A stretch of DNA of 64,000 bases from Aurifilum marmelostoma. Its lineage: Eukaryota > Ascomycota > Sordariomycetes > Diaporthales > Cryphonectriaceae. The position numbers and the translations under genes are program-made. Position 1 is the stretch's first letter; each line of letters starts with the position of its first letter. This document shows positions 22,751 through 33,571 of the stretch, piece after piece. Location of the stretch: contig JAMXSV010000023.1 of NCBI GenBank assembly GCA_027559495.1, forward strand, positions 930,001 through 994,000, read 5' to 3'. The notes under the pieces are model-generated. The model ran no database searches. It saw only the letters and a program-made list of their open reading frames with translations, and was not told the DNA's origin.

Positions 22751-24271
22751 ATGTTCAAACCACTTCTCTACCATTATTACATCCTGATTGGGTTCTTTCG
22801 AAGTACTCAACAATCAAGAGTCTCGGAGAATGCCCTTAAAGCGCCTCAGTATGGTCTGACTGGATCAGTATCTGAGGGAAAGCCGCAAGCAGTGGAGACT
22901 TCCACTAGCATTGCCCTCACACGAAGCACACAAGCTCTTCGTCATCAAGAACTTTTCAAGGACTTCATCGCAGGAGAACGTTCTGGCGACACAAAATACC
23001 ACAACTCATCCATGGTGAAGCTAGTCGGCACATCCTACATCGCACACGTCACCGTAGGCACGCAGACTGTTCCCCTCCTCGTCGACACCGGATCCTCCGA
23101 TCTCTGGGTCGCACCGAGCAGTTTTCAATGTCTCAATGAGAACGGTAAAGAGGTGGACCAAGACGCCTGTGGGTTTCCGACATCCTACAAAGGAACTTTC
23201 TCCGGCGGCGTTGTGCCTGACGAGTATTTCTCCATCATGTACGGTAACGGCCAATACCTCCATGGCCAGTACGGTTTCGAGTCAGTCTCCCTGGGCGGCG
23301 TCACAGTGTCAGAACAGCAAATCGCATTGCCTTCCGAGGGCTACTTCCACGCTTCTACAGGCGACTTTGCTGGTCTTCTTGGACTGGCGTATCCGGCTAT
23401 GGTCCCAGCGCGGAAGGGACAGGTTCCGAGGCCTGCACTGAATAACAGCGACGAGTTTGCTGAGCATGACACTTGGTTCTTCAACGCTGTCAGGCAGAAT
23501 CTGACACAGCCAATATTCAGCATGGCTATGGATATCGATGGTGGTGGACTTTTGGGCATTGGTGAAACCGTGGACGTACCGGTCGCCGGTGATTTTGCGT
23601 CGACTCCAATACGAATGGTAAATCCCTTCTATTCTTTATATCCATCAGTCAACAGGTACCGGGACTTCAAGAAATCTGATGTTCTAGGATAGATAAATCT
23701 CGTCAACGAGACTCGAGCGATGACAAATTTCACCTACTATACAATCATAGCAGACGACTATGTTATCAATGGAGAATCCTTCTCCAAAATCTCAGCACAG
23801 GACAACGATAGTGCAGTCAGCAGCAAGAGCTTCCCAGTGGTTGTGGACAGTGGCTGGTCCGCAAATGTTCTGCCTCCGTCGCTGGTAACGCGCTTCTACG
23901 CCGCATTCGCAGAGCCGCCTCAGCCCGTGGACATTGGTGGAAATACCATGTTCACAGCACCCTGTGACGCTACCGTGCCCAGCTTTGGCGTAAAGATTGG
24001 TCCAGTGGTATTGAATATGGCTGAGGAGACGGTCCTGATCTCAAAGCTGAATTCGACGACTGTGGACGGCATGATGGTGTGCGGACTGGGTATACAGCCA
24101 GGTGTGGAGTTTGCTGGTGTCCTGGGGGATACTTTCTTGAGCAATGTAGTTGCTGTGTTTGACGTGGGTGCTTCGGAGATGCGATTTGGACAGCGTGCCT
24201 TGGAAGGTCTGAGGGTTGTTGAAGAAGACATCTCCGCACAGGATAGTGTTGGGGGTAAAGATGAACTGTAA
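22751..24271 (+). CDS. Pepsin-like aspartic protease with C-terminal KDEL
   Basis: A1-family aspartic peptidase of 481 residues. Exons 22751-23617 and 23693-24271 join in phase 0 (donor GTAAAT, acceptor TAG). The first catalytic motif is LLVDTGSSDLWVAPS and the second is VVVDSGWSANVLP, with DSG as is common at the second site. The flap Tyr lies in IMYGNGQYLHG. A short hydrophobic N-terminus (LLYHYYILIGFF) may be a signal peptide. The chain ends ...SVGGKDEL, a canonical-looking ER-retrieval tetrapeptide, which would place it in the secretory pathway rather than outside the cell. The insertion of Cys-bearing loops (FQCLNENGK, DACGF) fits fungal secreted relatives. The protease family call is firm; the ER location is inference. 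Confidence 0.9.
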
Positions 24272-24576
24272 AATAGTAGTGTCACACATAGGTTACGGCT
24301 GAGCAGAGAAAGAAGTGATATAGGAAAGAATGGTTATCCTAAACGCTAATTACTATACGCGTTCTAAGGGGTAATACAATCGTATCCCGAAGTATGACCA
24401 CAAGAACGCAACGTGTAGTATAGAACTAATTCATTCAAAAATAATACCGTGATAGAACAAGAAGGGTTGTCTCATCATCCGTAGATGAAGCCATCCTATC
24501 AGGTCTCAACAGAAACAGAAAATTACCACCCAATCTATTCCAGTACAGGCCTAAGATAGCCAGTGCTTGTCTACCT
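24272..24576. other. Convergent 3' intergenic region
   Basis: AT-rich gap between the protease gene and the converging PAN-like gene; presumably two 3' UTRs. No gene is seen. Confidence 0.5.
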
Positions 24577-26033
24577 TCACAAACTCAACAACACCCCAAC
24601 GTCAAGATCAATGCCCCAACTATCCTGAACACTCCAGTCGTGCCCACCAGCAGACCCAGGAGACCAAGTGCAGTCATCACCACCATATTGCTCCGCAAAC
24701 AAGCCGCAGTACGTGCCCCACGCCACACCGTCTCTCACAATCAGCGCCGCATTCAGAAATGTTGCCGTAACGTTAACATTGGCCGCAAGGTTGACTTGGC
24801 TCTGTGCCACGGCCAGCTCAATACAGGCGTCCACATCAAAAACGCCCGAGAAGAAGCCTTCATTGAGCAGTGATTCTGGGTGTACGTGCGTCTTGCCCCA
24901 GCAGTCGTGCGGCTGGCTGCTTCCAGAGGGTAAGCAAGGGCTGGAGCCGCCGTCGCTCGTCTCGGTGCTTTCGGTGGTAGTATTCTTCACCATGTAGCCG
25001 TTCGAGGCCGTGATGACCACCTCGAACTCGTCACGATACTGCCCGGCATTGGTTGCGGCGCTGGCGTACACTCCGCCTGCGAAGATGCTGCACTTGAAGT
25101 TATAAGTCGATACGGGGCTGGAGCAGGAGCACTGGTCTGGGTTCCAGCCTGGGTCGCGCTCGATGTAGATGTTGAAACCGGTGCAGAGGTCCGTTGCGTC
25201 GCAGAAGGCTGCACAGGTCGCAGGGTCGTAGCTGCTGAGGGTCTCGTAGCCAAGATAGGTGTTTCCGACTACCGCTGCATTGAGATCAGTGAAGGTTGGA
25301 GTATAGCCCGAGGGTGTGGCGGCTTTCGAAGCGAGGGACTGGTAGGCCTTATTGGCAAGGAAGGCGGCCACGGTATCAGCTGTTGGGCTCGGAGCAGCGC
25401 CTAAATGATCGTGGGTGGTTTAAGTCTCTCTTCCATCTCCGGTGAGTAAGTCTTGAGACGAGGGTGAATAAAGGACGTACCAGCCAGCTGAGAAGCACAA
25501 GGGTCAAGCGGATTAATAAATCCGCAGTACGTTCCAACTTCAATGGCTGTCGGACAGGCAGAGGTGCTCGTGTACGAGTTGGTATTAGTCCAACTGACAG
25601 GAGTGCAGGTAGTCGGCACCGACACATAAGATGTGGTCGAGGTAGTGGTCGGCTTCGTAGTAGTTGTAGTCTGTACAGTGCTCGTCTTGGTCTTACAGCT
25701 GCCATATGAAGATGATGTCGTCTTCCGCGTAGTAGTTGTCTTCTTTTTGCTTGTCGTGGTCGGATAATGACCAGCTGCAGACTGCGCGATGGTGGGTGTG
25801 GCAATCCCAGTTATTACGGAGGAAACTGCAGCAGAAAGAGTTCCGGAATCGACATTAACGATCTCAGAAGCGTTTCCAATGACAGGAGCCGAGTCTGGCG
25901 TTGCTGCGGCCGTGGCAGCTCCGACAAGAGTGTAGAAGGCAGCCGTGTCAGTGGCAGAGCCACGGACCACGTCTGTAGGCGTTGGAGCGCCTACTGCCAG
26001 AGCGGCCATGGCCAGGAGGAGAGCACATCTCAT
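24577..26033 (-). CDS. Secreted Ser/Thr-rich protein with PAN/apple-like domain
   Basis: Predicted secreted or cell-surface protein of 458 residues. Exons 25481-26033 and 24577-25400 join exactly in frame (donor GTACGT, acceptor TTTAG). The signal peptide is MRCALLLAMAALAVGA. Residues about 95-155 form a Thr/Lys/Ser-rich stalk (many TTT runs). A Cys-rich domain follows the intron (SYDPATCAAFCDATDLCTGFNIY, then DQCSCSS and FKCSIFAG), with the Cys pattern of fungal PAN/apple-like domains thought to bind carbohydrate or protein. The C-terminal region is acidic, with Cys in AWGTYCGLF and DDCTWSPG. The biological role is unknown. No GPI signal is visible at the C-terminus. Confidence 0.8.
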
Positions 26034-27695
26034 CTTGGGCGAGTTATCAATAATTTCGAGTGTGTGATTATGAGGCAGATCGACCGGCATACACGAGTTG
26101 TCTCCAACAGAAGCAGAATGGGTGATCGTTTCTAAACCTTAGTTGGAAAAGAAAGGTAGAGTCAAATACTTATACACGGCGGGTCAGAGGATAAATCATT
26201 GGAACTTATTCTCAAATACAATAATGCGAATACAAACAAATAGTTTGACATGCCACATCATGCCATTTCTGCAGCACTTCACCTATCTGAGGACATCCAA
26301 CGTCTCACTGCGCCCAGTACCTAGAGTAAGCATCTTGCTTTACAGAGAGACTTATTCAATCTACTTTTCCATTTCTGTCGACTGCTACACCCATTTCGAT
26401 CATCGCTGTTACGTCCTCGTGGTTGGAATCGAACAATTGCTTCACAGCGCTTGTTGGTATAGCACATTCCTCTTCAAACTGCAGACATATATCGATTATT
26501 CCTTCTGCACGTCAAATATCGTGAATGAGATGATCACGAGGAATATTCCGACCGTGCATACGGAACTGTCCCCTTTCGAGCTCGTCTTGTCGCCCAAGAA
26601 TCCGCACGAGGAAGGCACAGCAACGTGCTGCATGCTTAATTGGGAATCTCACGGCACGTTCACGGCCCAATCCTCGCGATACATGCTGTCATCGCAATAG
26701 TATCGACCCAATTCGGTTGTAAGCGCCTTCAGCTGGACCACGGCCTGAGGTATTAATTAGTGATAATTTGCGCTAGGCGAGCAGCACACGCATTTCGCCC
26801 TGCATAAGTTCTCTTCGCCCGTTGCGACACTATGGACGGGATTCTCCGTGCCCGCGATGGTCAGGCTCATGTGGTGACAACATGGACTGGAGTAGGGTAG
26901 TATCGACAGCCATGAATGAACGGGTTTTGGATAAGCACATGCTACGTGGTACAGGTGGGCTAATCTTGTTCGAGATCGTCAGATGAGCAGTTGTATTACG
27001 TGCATAATTAATATTTGTTTGCAAATAGAGCCAAAGATCGTTCTCTTGATAGAAGCTGGAACCTCATTAAACTCAACAAGCCACTTTTCAATAACTACCC
27101 AATATTGGACTGTGTCCCCCGATCTCAATAATTGATTTCGATGGACGGTCAATATTTCTCGTCACTCGTCTCGAGAATGGCTCCACTTTTGACCAACGCT
27201 CTCCACATCTTGGCTGAACCTTTTCTTTCTCCCCTCCCTCTTATATTCCAGCTGATTTGCCGACTGCAAAACGAAGAATGAAGCTCGGTTTATACAAGGA
27301 AGATAACTGGACGCGGGTGGTGGCTCTCGTGAACCACTCACTGTGTATTTGTTGGTTTTGGCATCTTGCGGCTTCAGCGTCCACTAGAGCCTAGGCTTAC
27401 GACGTGAGTCAGCCGCAGTTCAGTTCAACCTTGATACGTACACTACAGTAGCCTATAGGTCAATCACAGTGGAATGCCAGCTTAACTCCGTGTTGTCCGC
27501 AGCAGCAACATCATTTGTCATACGTCATTTGTCAGCTCTGGAGTAATTCGCACATTTACGCGGACTTTGCATGTCTTGGCCATATCATATCAACGAGAGC
27601 TCCTACAATCCCAATCTCAACATCGCTGCACCAGATTCCGTGATCTATCGAAAAATTGACTGGCTGAATCGAAGATCTTGCTTCCTTGTGTCAAT
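26034..27695. other. Intergenic region
   Basis: A frame of about 160 residues from ATG 26223 to 26700 is open but has no domain and its composition looks unlike coding DNA, so I do not call it. AT content is high. It holds the divergent promoters of the PAN-like and SDR genes. Confidence 0.45.
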
Positions 27696-28834
27696 ATGGC
27701 CAGCATCGTAGCAAAGACAGTCGTGGCTACCGGTGCCTCCTCCGGCCTGGCAAGTCTCACTCATCGTCGTCGAGCAATCTGCGAGAAAGATAGCTGACAT
27801 CGAGAACAACATTCCAGGGCTTTGAGCTAGTCAAGCAGCTCCTTGCTCAGACCAACCCCTACAAGTTCATCCTCGGAGCGAGAGATACTGAGGGGACTAA
27901 GAAGGCTTACGATGAGTTGAAATTCGACAGTGCAAAACACAGTCTCACTGTGCTGCCGCTCGAGCTCTCCAACCTGGAAACTGTCAAGTCATTTGCGCAG
28001 GGGGCGTTGGAGAAGCTGGGAAAAGACAAGCTCGACTATTTCCTGCTGAACGCCGCCATGAACAAGGCTGCTGAGGGACCCGGCCCTCGTGGTTCTAAAT
28101 GGTGTGAGGCATATGTTGTCAACCATCTGTGTTAGTCGTTTTCCGACACACCAAGCTCGTCTTGAGGCATCGTCTAACTGTAGAACTCTCAAGCTCAACA
28201 CTATTTGACGCATCTCCTGCAAGAGAAACTCGTCGAATCCAAATCTCGAGTGGTCGTTGTATCATCAGGTGCTATACGCCGCGTATCTGATACTTGTGAG
28301 TTTCATTAGTCAAGGCATGGCTCCGCAGCAGAATCCCATCCATACTGATCCATCGCACTCAGCTGTACTGGACGAGCACCTGCTTGCCAATTCAGGTGAA
28401 GATGGTATGACCATTTACGCCGAGACCAAGTTTGTGCAGCTGCTTGGAGCACACTGGTGGCGCCGTCAGCTCCAGGGCCGTTGCGACGTAGTGGCCGTGT
28501 CCCCTGGGCTCATCCCCGGCACTGGCCTCGGGCGTCACAGCAACTTCAATTTGTCGATGGCAATGCCTGATGCGAAGCCTATCGATACTGGTGAGCTTTT
28601 GTTTCACTAGTCATAGCTAGGGTTACAACGTACTAACGATTCGTAGGCGCTCAAAGCATCTTTCGAGCGTTCACGCGCAGCGACTTCCCGTCGGATCCGG
28701 ACCAGATCTTCCTAACCTCTTGGGGCGAATGGTGGTCCAAGGATGTTATTGAGCATTCGCTCGATAAGAAACTGCAGGACAAGTGGTCTCCTAGCAAAGA
28801 AGAGATCGAGACCGAGGAGGGTATCTCGTCATGA
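27696..28834 (+). CDS. Short-chain dehydrogenase/reductase (SDR)
   Basis: NAD(P)-dependent oxidoreductase of 294 residues, resembling the protochlorophyllide-reductase-like branch of fungal SDRs. Five exons close in frame: 27696-27749, 27818-28130, 28194-28295, 28363-28590 and 28647-28834. The cofactor loop TGASSGLG spans the first junction, the LLNAA segment stands in place of NNAG, Ser is in VVVSSGAI and the catalytic pair is YAETK. The first intron starts with GC (GCAAGT) rather than GT; the others are GT-AG with CTAAC or CTGAT branch sites. It is intracellular, with no signal peptide. The substrate is unknown, and nothing nearby points to a pathway. Confidence 0.88.
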
Positions 28835-29817
28835 GAGGTAATTAGAAATGATAGGAGGCTAGGAGAACCTCTGGCTGGCATGGTGGAAAACACGTGGTAA
28901 TTAATTATGAGGTATTACCAACTGTTTCCAGCTCTCAGGATGAAGTGATGTGTGTTGCAGTTATTGGCGAATTTCTGACCACACACCATTTGTGTACAAG
29001 AGGGTGGGGAGAAAGATAGAAGAACCACAGCAAAAGCTAGAATGGCATTTTTCTATGGAGAAAAAGAAGAAAAAAGGAAAAGAAAATTGAATCAGCTTCA
29101 TTCAAGCAAGACAAAGGTGGGAAAAGCATGAATATTATCACGTGGCAACTTCCCCATCCAACAGATTCATGGTCACTGCGGGTAGCCTTATTGCCACAAT
29201 TAGGCGGAGGTGGTCGGAATTCGGCGCTTGGCAGTGGCCCGAAGCAGACGGTCTCGAATGCCAACCAATTTCCTGGTGCTGAGACGTTATTGGTATTCCC
29301 AATTTTTGAGCCATATGCAAGTCATATGCAATCACTATCATAGGTTGAAAAATAGAAGCAGACCATTGAATCATGCGACGCGTGGTTGCATGGCGCAGCG
29401 CCGCCCTAGATATGCTGCTCCATGGCCCTTGTCTTTGACAGGGCGGCGTTGTGCCCTTGTGCCCAATGCCCGCCTGATTTGTGAACATGTGCACGCCGAC
29501 AAGTGGGACAAGTCATGAGGCTACGCAAAGTCAAACACCATTCTTGTTTGCTTGGAGGCCTATGCATATCAGTATATAGTACTTTGTTGGCCTTGCCACT
29601 GCACCAATGTTCTCCTTGTCAATGGGCTTTTTGATTTGCCTTTTCAGTCAATCTTTTTCCTTGATTTTCTCTCCCCCTCCACAATCCTTTCAACTCTGGC
29701 CGACAAAACACCTGGTTGTTTGATTGAGATTCACAGCACCACCCGCTGTTTGCTGCTTGCTGGGGTCATCATATATAAAATGAAGGCTCGATTCGCAGGC
29801 CTCCCTCATTTTTCAAA
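28835..29817. other. Intergenic region
   Basis: Gap between two plus-strand genes. Small open frames near 29552-30016 overlap the next gene in another frame and are not called. The right end holds the promoter described next. Confidence 0.5.
29772..29779 (+). promoter_or_regulatory. Candidate TATA box of the phosphatase-like gene
   Basis: TATATAAA lies 39-46 nt upstream of ATG 29818, a plausible distance for a TATA box only if the mRNA leader is very short; otherwise it may be incidental. Confidence 0.35.
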
Positions 29818-31530
29818 ATGGCGAAACACAAATATCACGGCAAAGCACCCTCAAATTTCGGCTCCACCGCACGGACAAACTCCCGAGCGCAATCTCTCGA
29901 CTCGACCGACCAAAAAGCTTCTTCGGATCTTGGTTCGCCTGGTCGCGAACGCTCATCCTCCTCACTCACTCGATTCTCGGCCGACGATCCCTCGAGAGCG
30001 AGAGCGAGCTCTCTGAATCTGCTGCGCAGGGCCCTGCGATTGCCTTCCAGAACTGCTGGGAGTGCAGGATTGAGGCAACCAGGTGGACCAGGGTCAGATA
30101 CTGTAGCCAACGTGCAACAAGGTCGTCAACACGCCACCTCGGTCAACGGCTGTTCCTCTAGGTCGTCTAAGTCCAGATCGTCTAACGTTTTCACAAATCA
30201 CCACAAGAGTCCAGCTTGGAACGGCACAAGAGTTATGGGCATCGAATCGTTGAATAGCGAGGCTTACACTGTTGCTGATGGTCAGATGCATGTATGGCCT
30301 CTTGCTGACCATCAGAGGACAGATGGTCAACACCCAAAAGCTCACGGCGAACTCATCTACAGATCACTTCTGGCCAAGGGATGTACTAGACTGGACAGCT
30401 ATGCAGACCTCGAGCAGATCCAGGTGTGTGAGGGGCAGAAGCTCGGGTTCTTTGGTTACAGCGTCAAACAGCGCCTCCTGAGAACACTTCAGGAAGAGAT
30501 GGAACCCATTACGGAAGTCGGTTATATGTTTCGCGAGCGCTTTCCGCACCTGGCTCCTGCCATGGGCATTGACGGCCTCTGCCTCGGAGGCATGGCTAAT
30601 TGTGTCAACCTCGGTTCTTTACACAACAGTCTTCGGAAAACACACGACAAGGACTTCGCCATACTCACAATCCACCCTGATGACTGGGTTGCCGGCCAGG
30701 CCGCTGTCCAGCCAGATGCAAGCTGGATGAATCACGGGAAGCTGGCCTGGGACGCGAAACCAATCACAGCTCCCGAGGATATGGAGCACGGTCTCAAAGA
30801 GGCATTGGTGGCTCTACCGCACAGACCTTCTATCTCGAGGACACCCTCAGTCGTCAACGGGATCAAGTCGCCGGTGGTAGACCATTACCTGATAGAAATG
30901 GAGGATTCTACAGTGGCTCCTCTGCTGAAGTTCTTTCCCAATGCGTGCCACTTTCTGGCCACGCACCTGGCTATCCCAGGACGCAAAGTCCTGGCGCACT
31001 GCAAGGCTGGTAAATCTCGTGGGCCTACATTCACTGTCGCCTTCATGATCTTTAGATACTACTACGCCGTTGTTGAGAACAGCCCCCGGTACCCGTCAGC
31101 CACACCGTCACAGAAGGCAAAAGTGGTTGATCACCTGGATGATATGATTGACGATTTTCTGAGGTTTCTCATGGACATTCGCCCCTGTATCGGCACAGAG
31201 AACAAGTTCAGGAAGCAGTTGCGCCTGTGGGCCTGGCAGCTTGTGCACAAGACCAGGCCTGAGATAAAGCCTGAGAGGCCCAGACCTGGCGGGGGTGACA
31301 TGAGGGACGCGGCTATCATAGAGTTTTACATTCGAGATCAGAGGCCCTTGCCGAACCTGGTTGATCACTGGCTCAAAAGGCGAACCTTGGGCGAGACACG
31401 ATGGCGAGCTGCGGAGAGAGAGAAAGCTTTCCTAGAGGGCGCGCCGAAAGGCCAAGGCCCGACAATCAGGATGGAAGAGTATATTTCCTACTGGAAGAAG
31501 GTGATGCAGATAGAGGCAGAAGAGATATGA
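29818..31530 (+). CDS. Atypical dual-specificity-phosphatase-like protein
   Basis: Single-exon protein of 570 residues. The first ~150 residues are Ser/Arg-rich and low-complexity. The phosphatase core is marked by VLAHCKAGKSRGPTF, with the catalytic HCx5R formed by His394, Cys395 and Arg401. A candidate general-acid Asp lies upstream in the DWVAGQAAVQPD or DHYLIEMED segments but I cannot fix it. The order of conserved blocks (HVWPLADHQ, FGYSVKQRLL, DGLCLGGMANCVNL) differs from classical MAPK phosphatases, so the fold assignment rests mainly on the P-loop. The C-terminus is basic and helical. Substrate (protein, lipid or RNA) is unknown. It starts at ATG 29818, just after AAAA. Confidence 0.72.
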   Translation: MAKHKYHGKAPSNFGSTARTNSRAQSLDSTDQKASSDLGSPGRERSSSSLTRFSADDPSRARASSLNLLRRALRLPSRTAGSAGLRQPGGPGSDTVANVQQGRQHATSVNGCSSRSSKSRSSNVFTNHHKSPAWNGTRVMGIESLNSEAYTVADGQMHVWPLADHQRTDGQHPKAHGELIYRSLLAKGCTRLDSYADLEQIQVCEGQKLGFFGYSVKQRLLRTLQEEMEPITEVGYMFRERFPHLAPAMGIDGLCLGGMANCVNLGSLHNSLRKTHDKDFAILTIHPDDWVAGQAAVQPDASWMNHGKLAWDAKPITAPEDMEHGLKEALVALPHRPSISRTPSVVNGIKSPVVDHYLIEMEDSTVAPLLKFFPNACHFLATHLAIPGRKVLAHCKAGKSRGPTFTVAFMIFRYYYAVVENSPRYPSATPSQKAKVVDHLDDMIDDFLRFLMDIRPCIGTENKFRKQLRLWAWQLVHKTRPEIKPERPRPGGGDMRDAAIIEFYIRDQRPLPNLVDHWLKRRTLGETRWRAAEREKAFLEGAPKGQGPTIRMEEYISYWKKVMQIEAEEI

Positions 31531-32818
31531 GGCTACATTTATCCTACATTTTCTCTATAGACCTTGTCAGCGGTTATAGAGTAATTAATGATCACTACCG
31601 TGTTTTATTATGAATAAATTCTTAGTGAAAGAAATGTTTTTTTGCGATTATTACTTGTTACACCAATTCATTTCTGCTCACCCATATTCTTACCTTTGAT
31701 AAACATTCGAGTTGATCTTTACATCAACATATAGCCCCGGGAGCCTTTGAAATCTGTGAGCCACATTGTCAGGGCTGCCGAGAATGGGCTACTTTGCTCC
31801 TGACCGAGCCAATACGCGGGGACAACACCTCAATCCGTGAGGCGCATAAAATCAATGAAGATTCCCTGCATCTGATGGGATCATGGACCAGCTTTGCCGC
31901 CCCGTAACGCTATAGGTGCAAAGTATCGGCAAAGTTGGTGATCTCCGGCCCTGCCTAGAGGGTAGGTCCGACAATGAGCGAAATACCGGGCTTCAGTAGT
32001 CAGATCCAAAGTCTGGGGCGTGCAAGAAGTACCTGATCGAGTCTAGAAGTATTACATAGTTACATAATATATCATAGCCTAGCATACTATTCCCTAGATA
32101 TGTTGTCCTGGACGGAGAGGCTCTGTTTCTTGCGCTGTAATTGATTGTTAAGGAGGGCCAGGGCAAGTTGTTGAGGCTTGCATCGGTATCCCATCAGAAA
32201 GCGGCTGCATTTCCGACTTCGAGTACCTAATAACAGCTATATTGCTGCATCATGGTCTGATTTTCAAGTACCGCGATATATCGACCCTTCTTCAGTCTTC
32301 CCATGCCTCTCCAAGAGATTCGGCCTGGAATTTAGTCACTAAGCGCTCGTGGGTTGATAACCCTAGCTGTACTCGGTTTCAAGGTATTAAGTCGTGCCAT
32401 GATGACGGTCGGGTTCGACCCACCATCCTCACCTTGTGGGCATGACTTGTGAGTCTCAGGCAGAAGGAGCATTTAGTCACAGCCAATATCCACATGGTAG
32501 GGCTGGTGTCAGAGGAACTCACTGCAGTATTGATGGGCCATGTACAGGAGACTTTCGGCTTATCAAGAGAGCTCACATCATCAGGGTTAGGGTAGCATAA
32601 GCACACCTTTCGTGTGGGGCCGCCACTGCCACCGGCTTGGGATGGCTCTCTTGGCTCTTTGCTCACCTCATTTTCAGAGTGAAACAGAACAACGATGTCA
32701 CCCACAACCACAATTTTCGATTGAGGCGAAGCACAAAATCTACCTCACCTTCTTCATTTCTAGATGCCAGGAGCCTTATCAAATACCAGACAGCGACCAT
32801 CATTCTTCCCCGCCTCTC
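31531..32818. other. Intergenic region
   Basis: About 1.3 kb without a supported gene. A T-arm-like GGGTTCGACCC near 32409 was checked as a tRNA and rejected. Confidence 0.45.
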
Positions 32819-33571
32819 ATGTCTTCCACTCGACCGGGCGCAGAAGAAGAAGCGTCATCTTCGACCGAGGCGCAGTCGGCATACAACGACCTGAAGCGCC
32901 TGATACCATCGCTGGCCGCTGAGCTCGAGCTTCTCCGCACATCTCTTCGGGAACACAGCCTTTGGTTGCTTCGGTATGGCCATGGTACCATCGTGCCGGG
33001 CAACCCGTCTGGCGGGCGAGGAGGAGGCGGCGCTCCAGGCCCAGGACGCGTGGTGACGACAGCCAGCCGAGATGAGGCTGGCGCAGCGGCGTCTCACGAC
33101 CAGATTCCAGCAACGAGCCCAGCCTCACAAGCCCCATCATCAGCATCACCAAGAGCCGCGCCGTCACAGTTGCAACCCCCAACCACCTCAGCCCCGTCCG
33201 AGCCGCCGCCCGCCTTTTCCGAGTCAGAACCCCCGGCCTACACCGCCTCTGACGTCCCGCCATACACAGGCGGCTTCAGCACCGTTTCTGCCTCGACGCG
33301 CGAGGAGGTCCAAGCCCGACGCGACCAGCTGACCGAATGGCTGCGCGAGGGCGAGGACGTCCTGCGCGAGTACAGCGCCCGCTACGCGCAGCTGGCCGAG
33401 GAGCTCGGTCTGCCGCAGGAGGACCTGCTGGGGACCTGGCATGAGGCTCACCCGGACAATGCACTTCCCGGGTATGAGCAGATCGAGAGGAACGAAGATC
33501 TCATGGTTGGTGGGGTCGGAGAGGTGCCGCCGCCTTACCTTGGGGGGGAGGCCACAGGGCATTGGGTCTAG
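32819..33571 (+). CDS. Proline-rich coiled-coil protein with PPxY motifs
   Basis: Protein of 250 residues, no recognised family. The N-terminal helix (AYNDLKRLIPSLAAELELLRTSLREH) and a C-terminal helix (REEVQARRDQLTEWLREGEDV) flank a Pro/Ser/Ala/Gly-rich middle. Three Pro-Tyr sites are visible: SEPPAYTA, SDVPPYTGG and EVPPPYLGG. Two fit PPxY, the ligand of WW domains such as those of Nedd4/Rsp5 ubiquitin ligases; this suggests, but does not prove, an adaptor role. ATG 32819 is chosen because the open frame upstream of it (to 32612) lacks coding character. GC content at codon third positions is high, supporting real coding sequence. Confidence 0.65.
   Translation: MSSTRPGAEEEASSSTEAQSAYNDLKRLIPSLAAELELLRTSLREHSLWLLRYGHGTIVPGNPSGGRGGGGAPGPGRVVTTASRDEAGAAASHDQIPATSPASQAPSSASPRAAPSQLQPPTTSAPSEPPPAFSESEPPAYTASDVPPYTGGFSTVSASTREEVQARRDQLTEWLREGEDVLREYSARYAQLAEELGLPQEDLLGTWHEAHPDNALPGYEQIERNEDLMVGGVGEVPPPYLGGEATGHWV

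Noticed and set aside
26223..26700. Open frame of about 160 residues downstream of the PAN-like gene's start
   Set aside because: No domain, no signal peptide, odd composition (many Cys, His, Tyr in AT-rich DNA) and no splice partner.
32400..32425. T-arm-like GGGTTCGACCC, possible tRNA
   Set aside because: Flanking bases do not form a five-pair T stem, and no D or anticodon arm fits on either strand.
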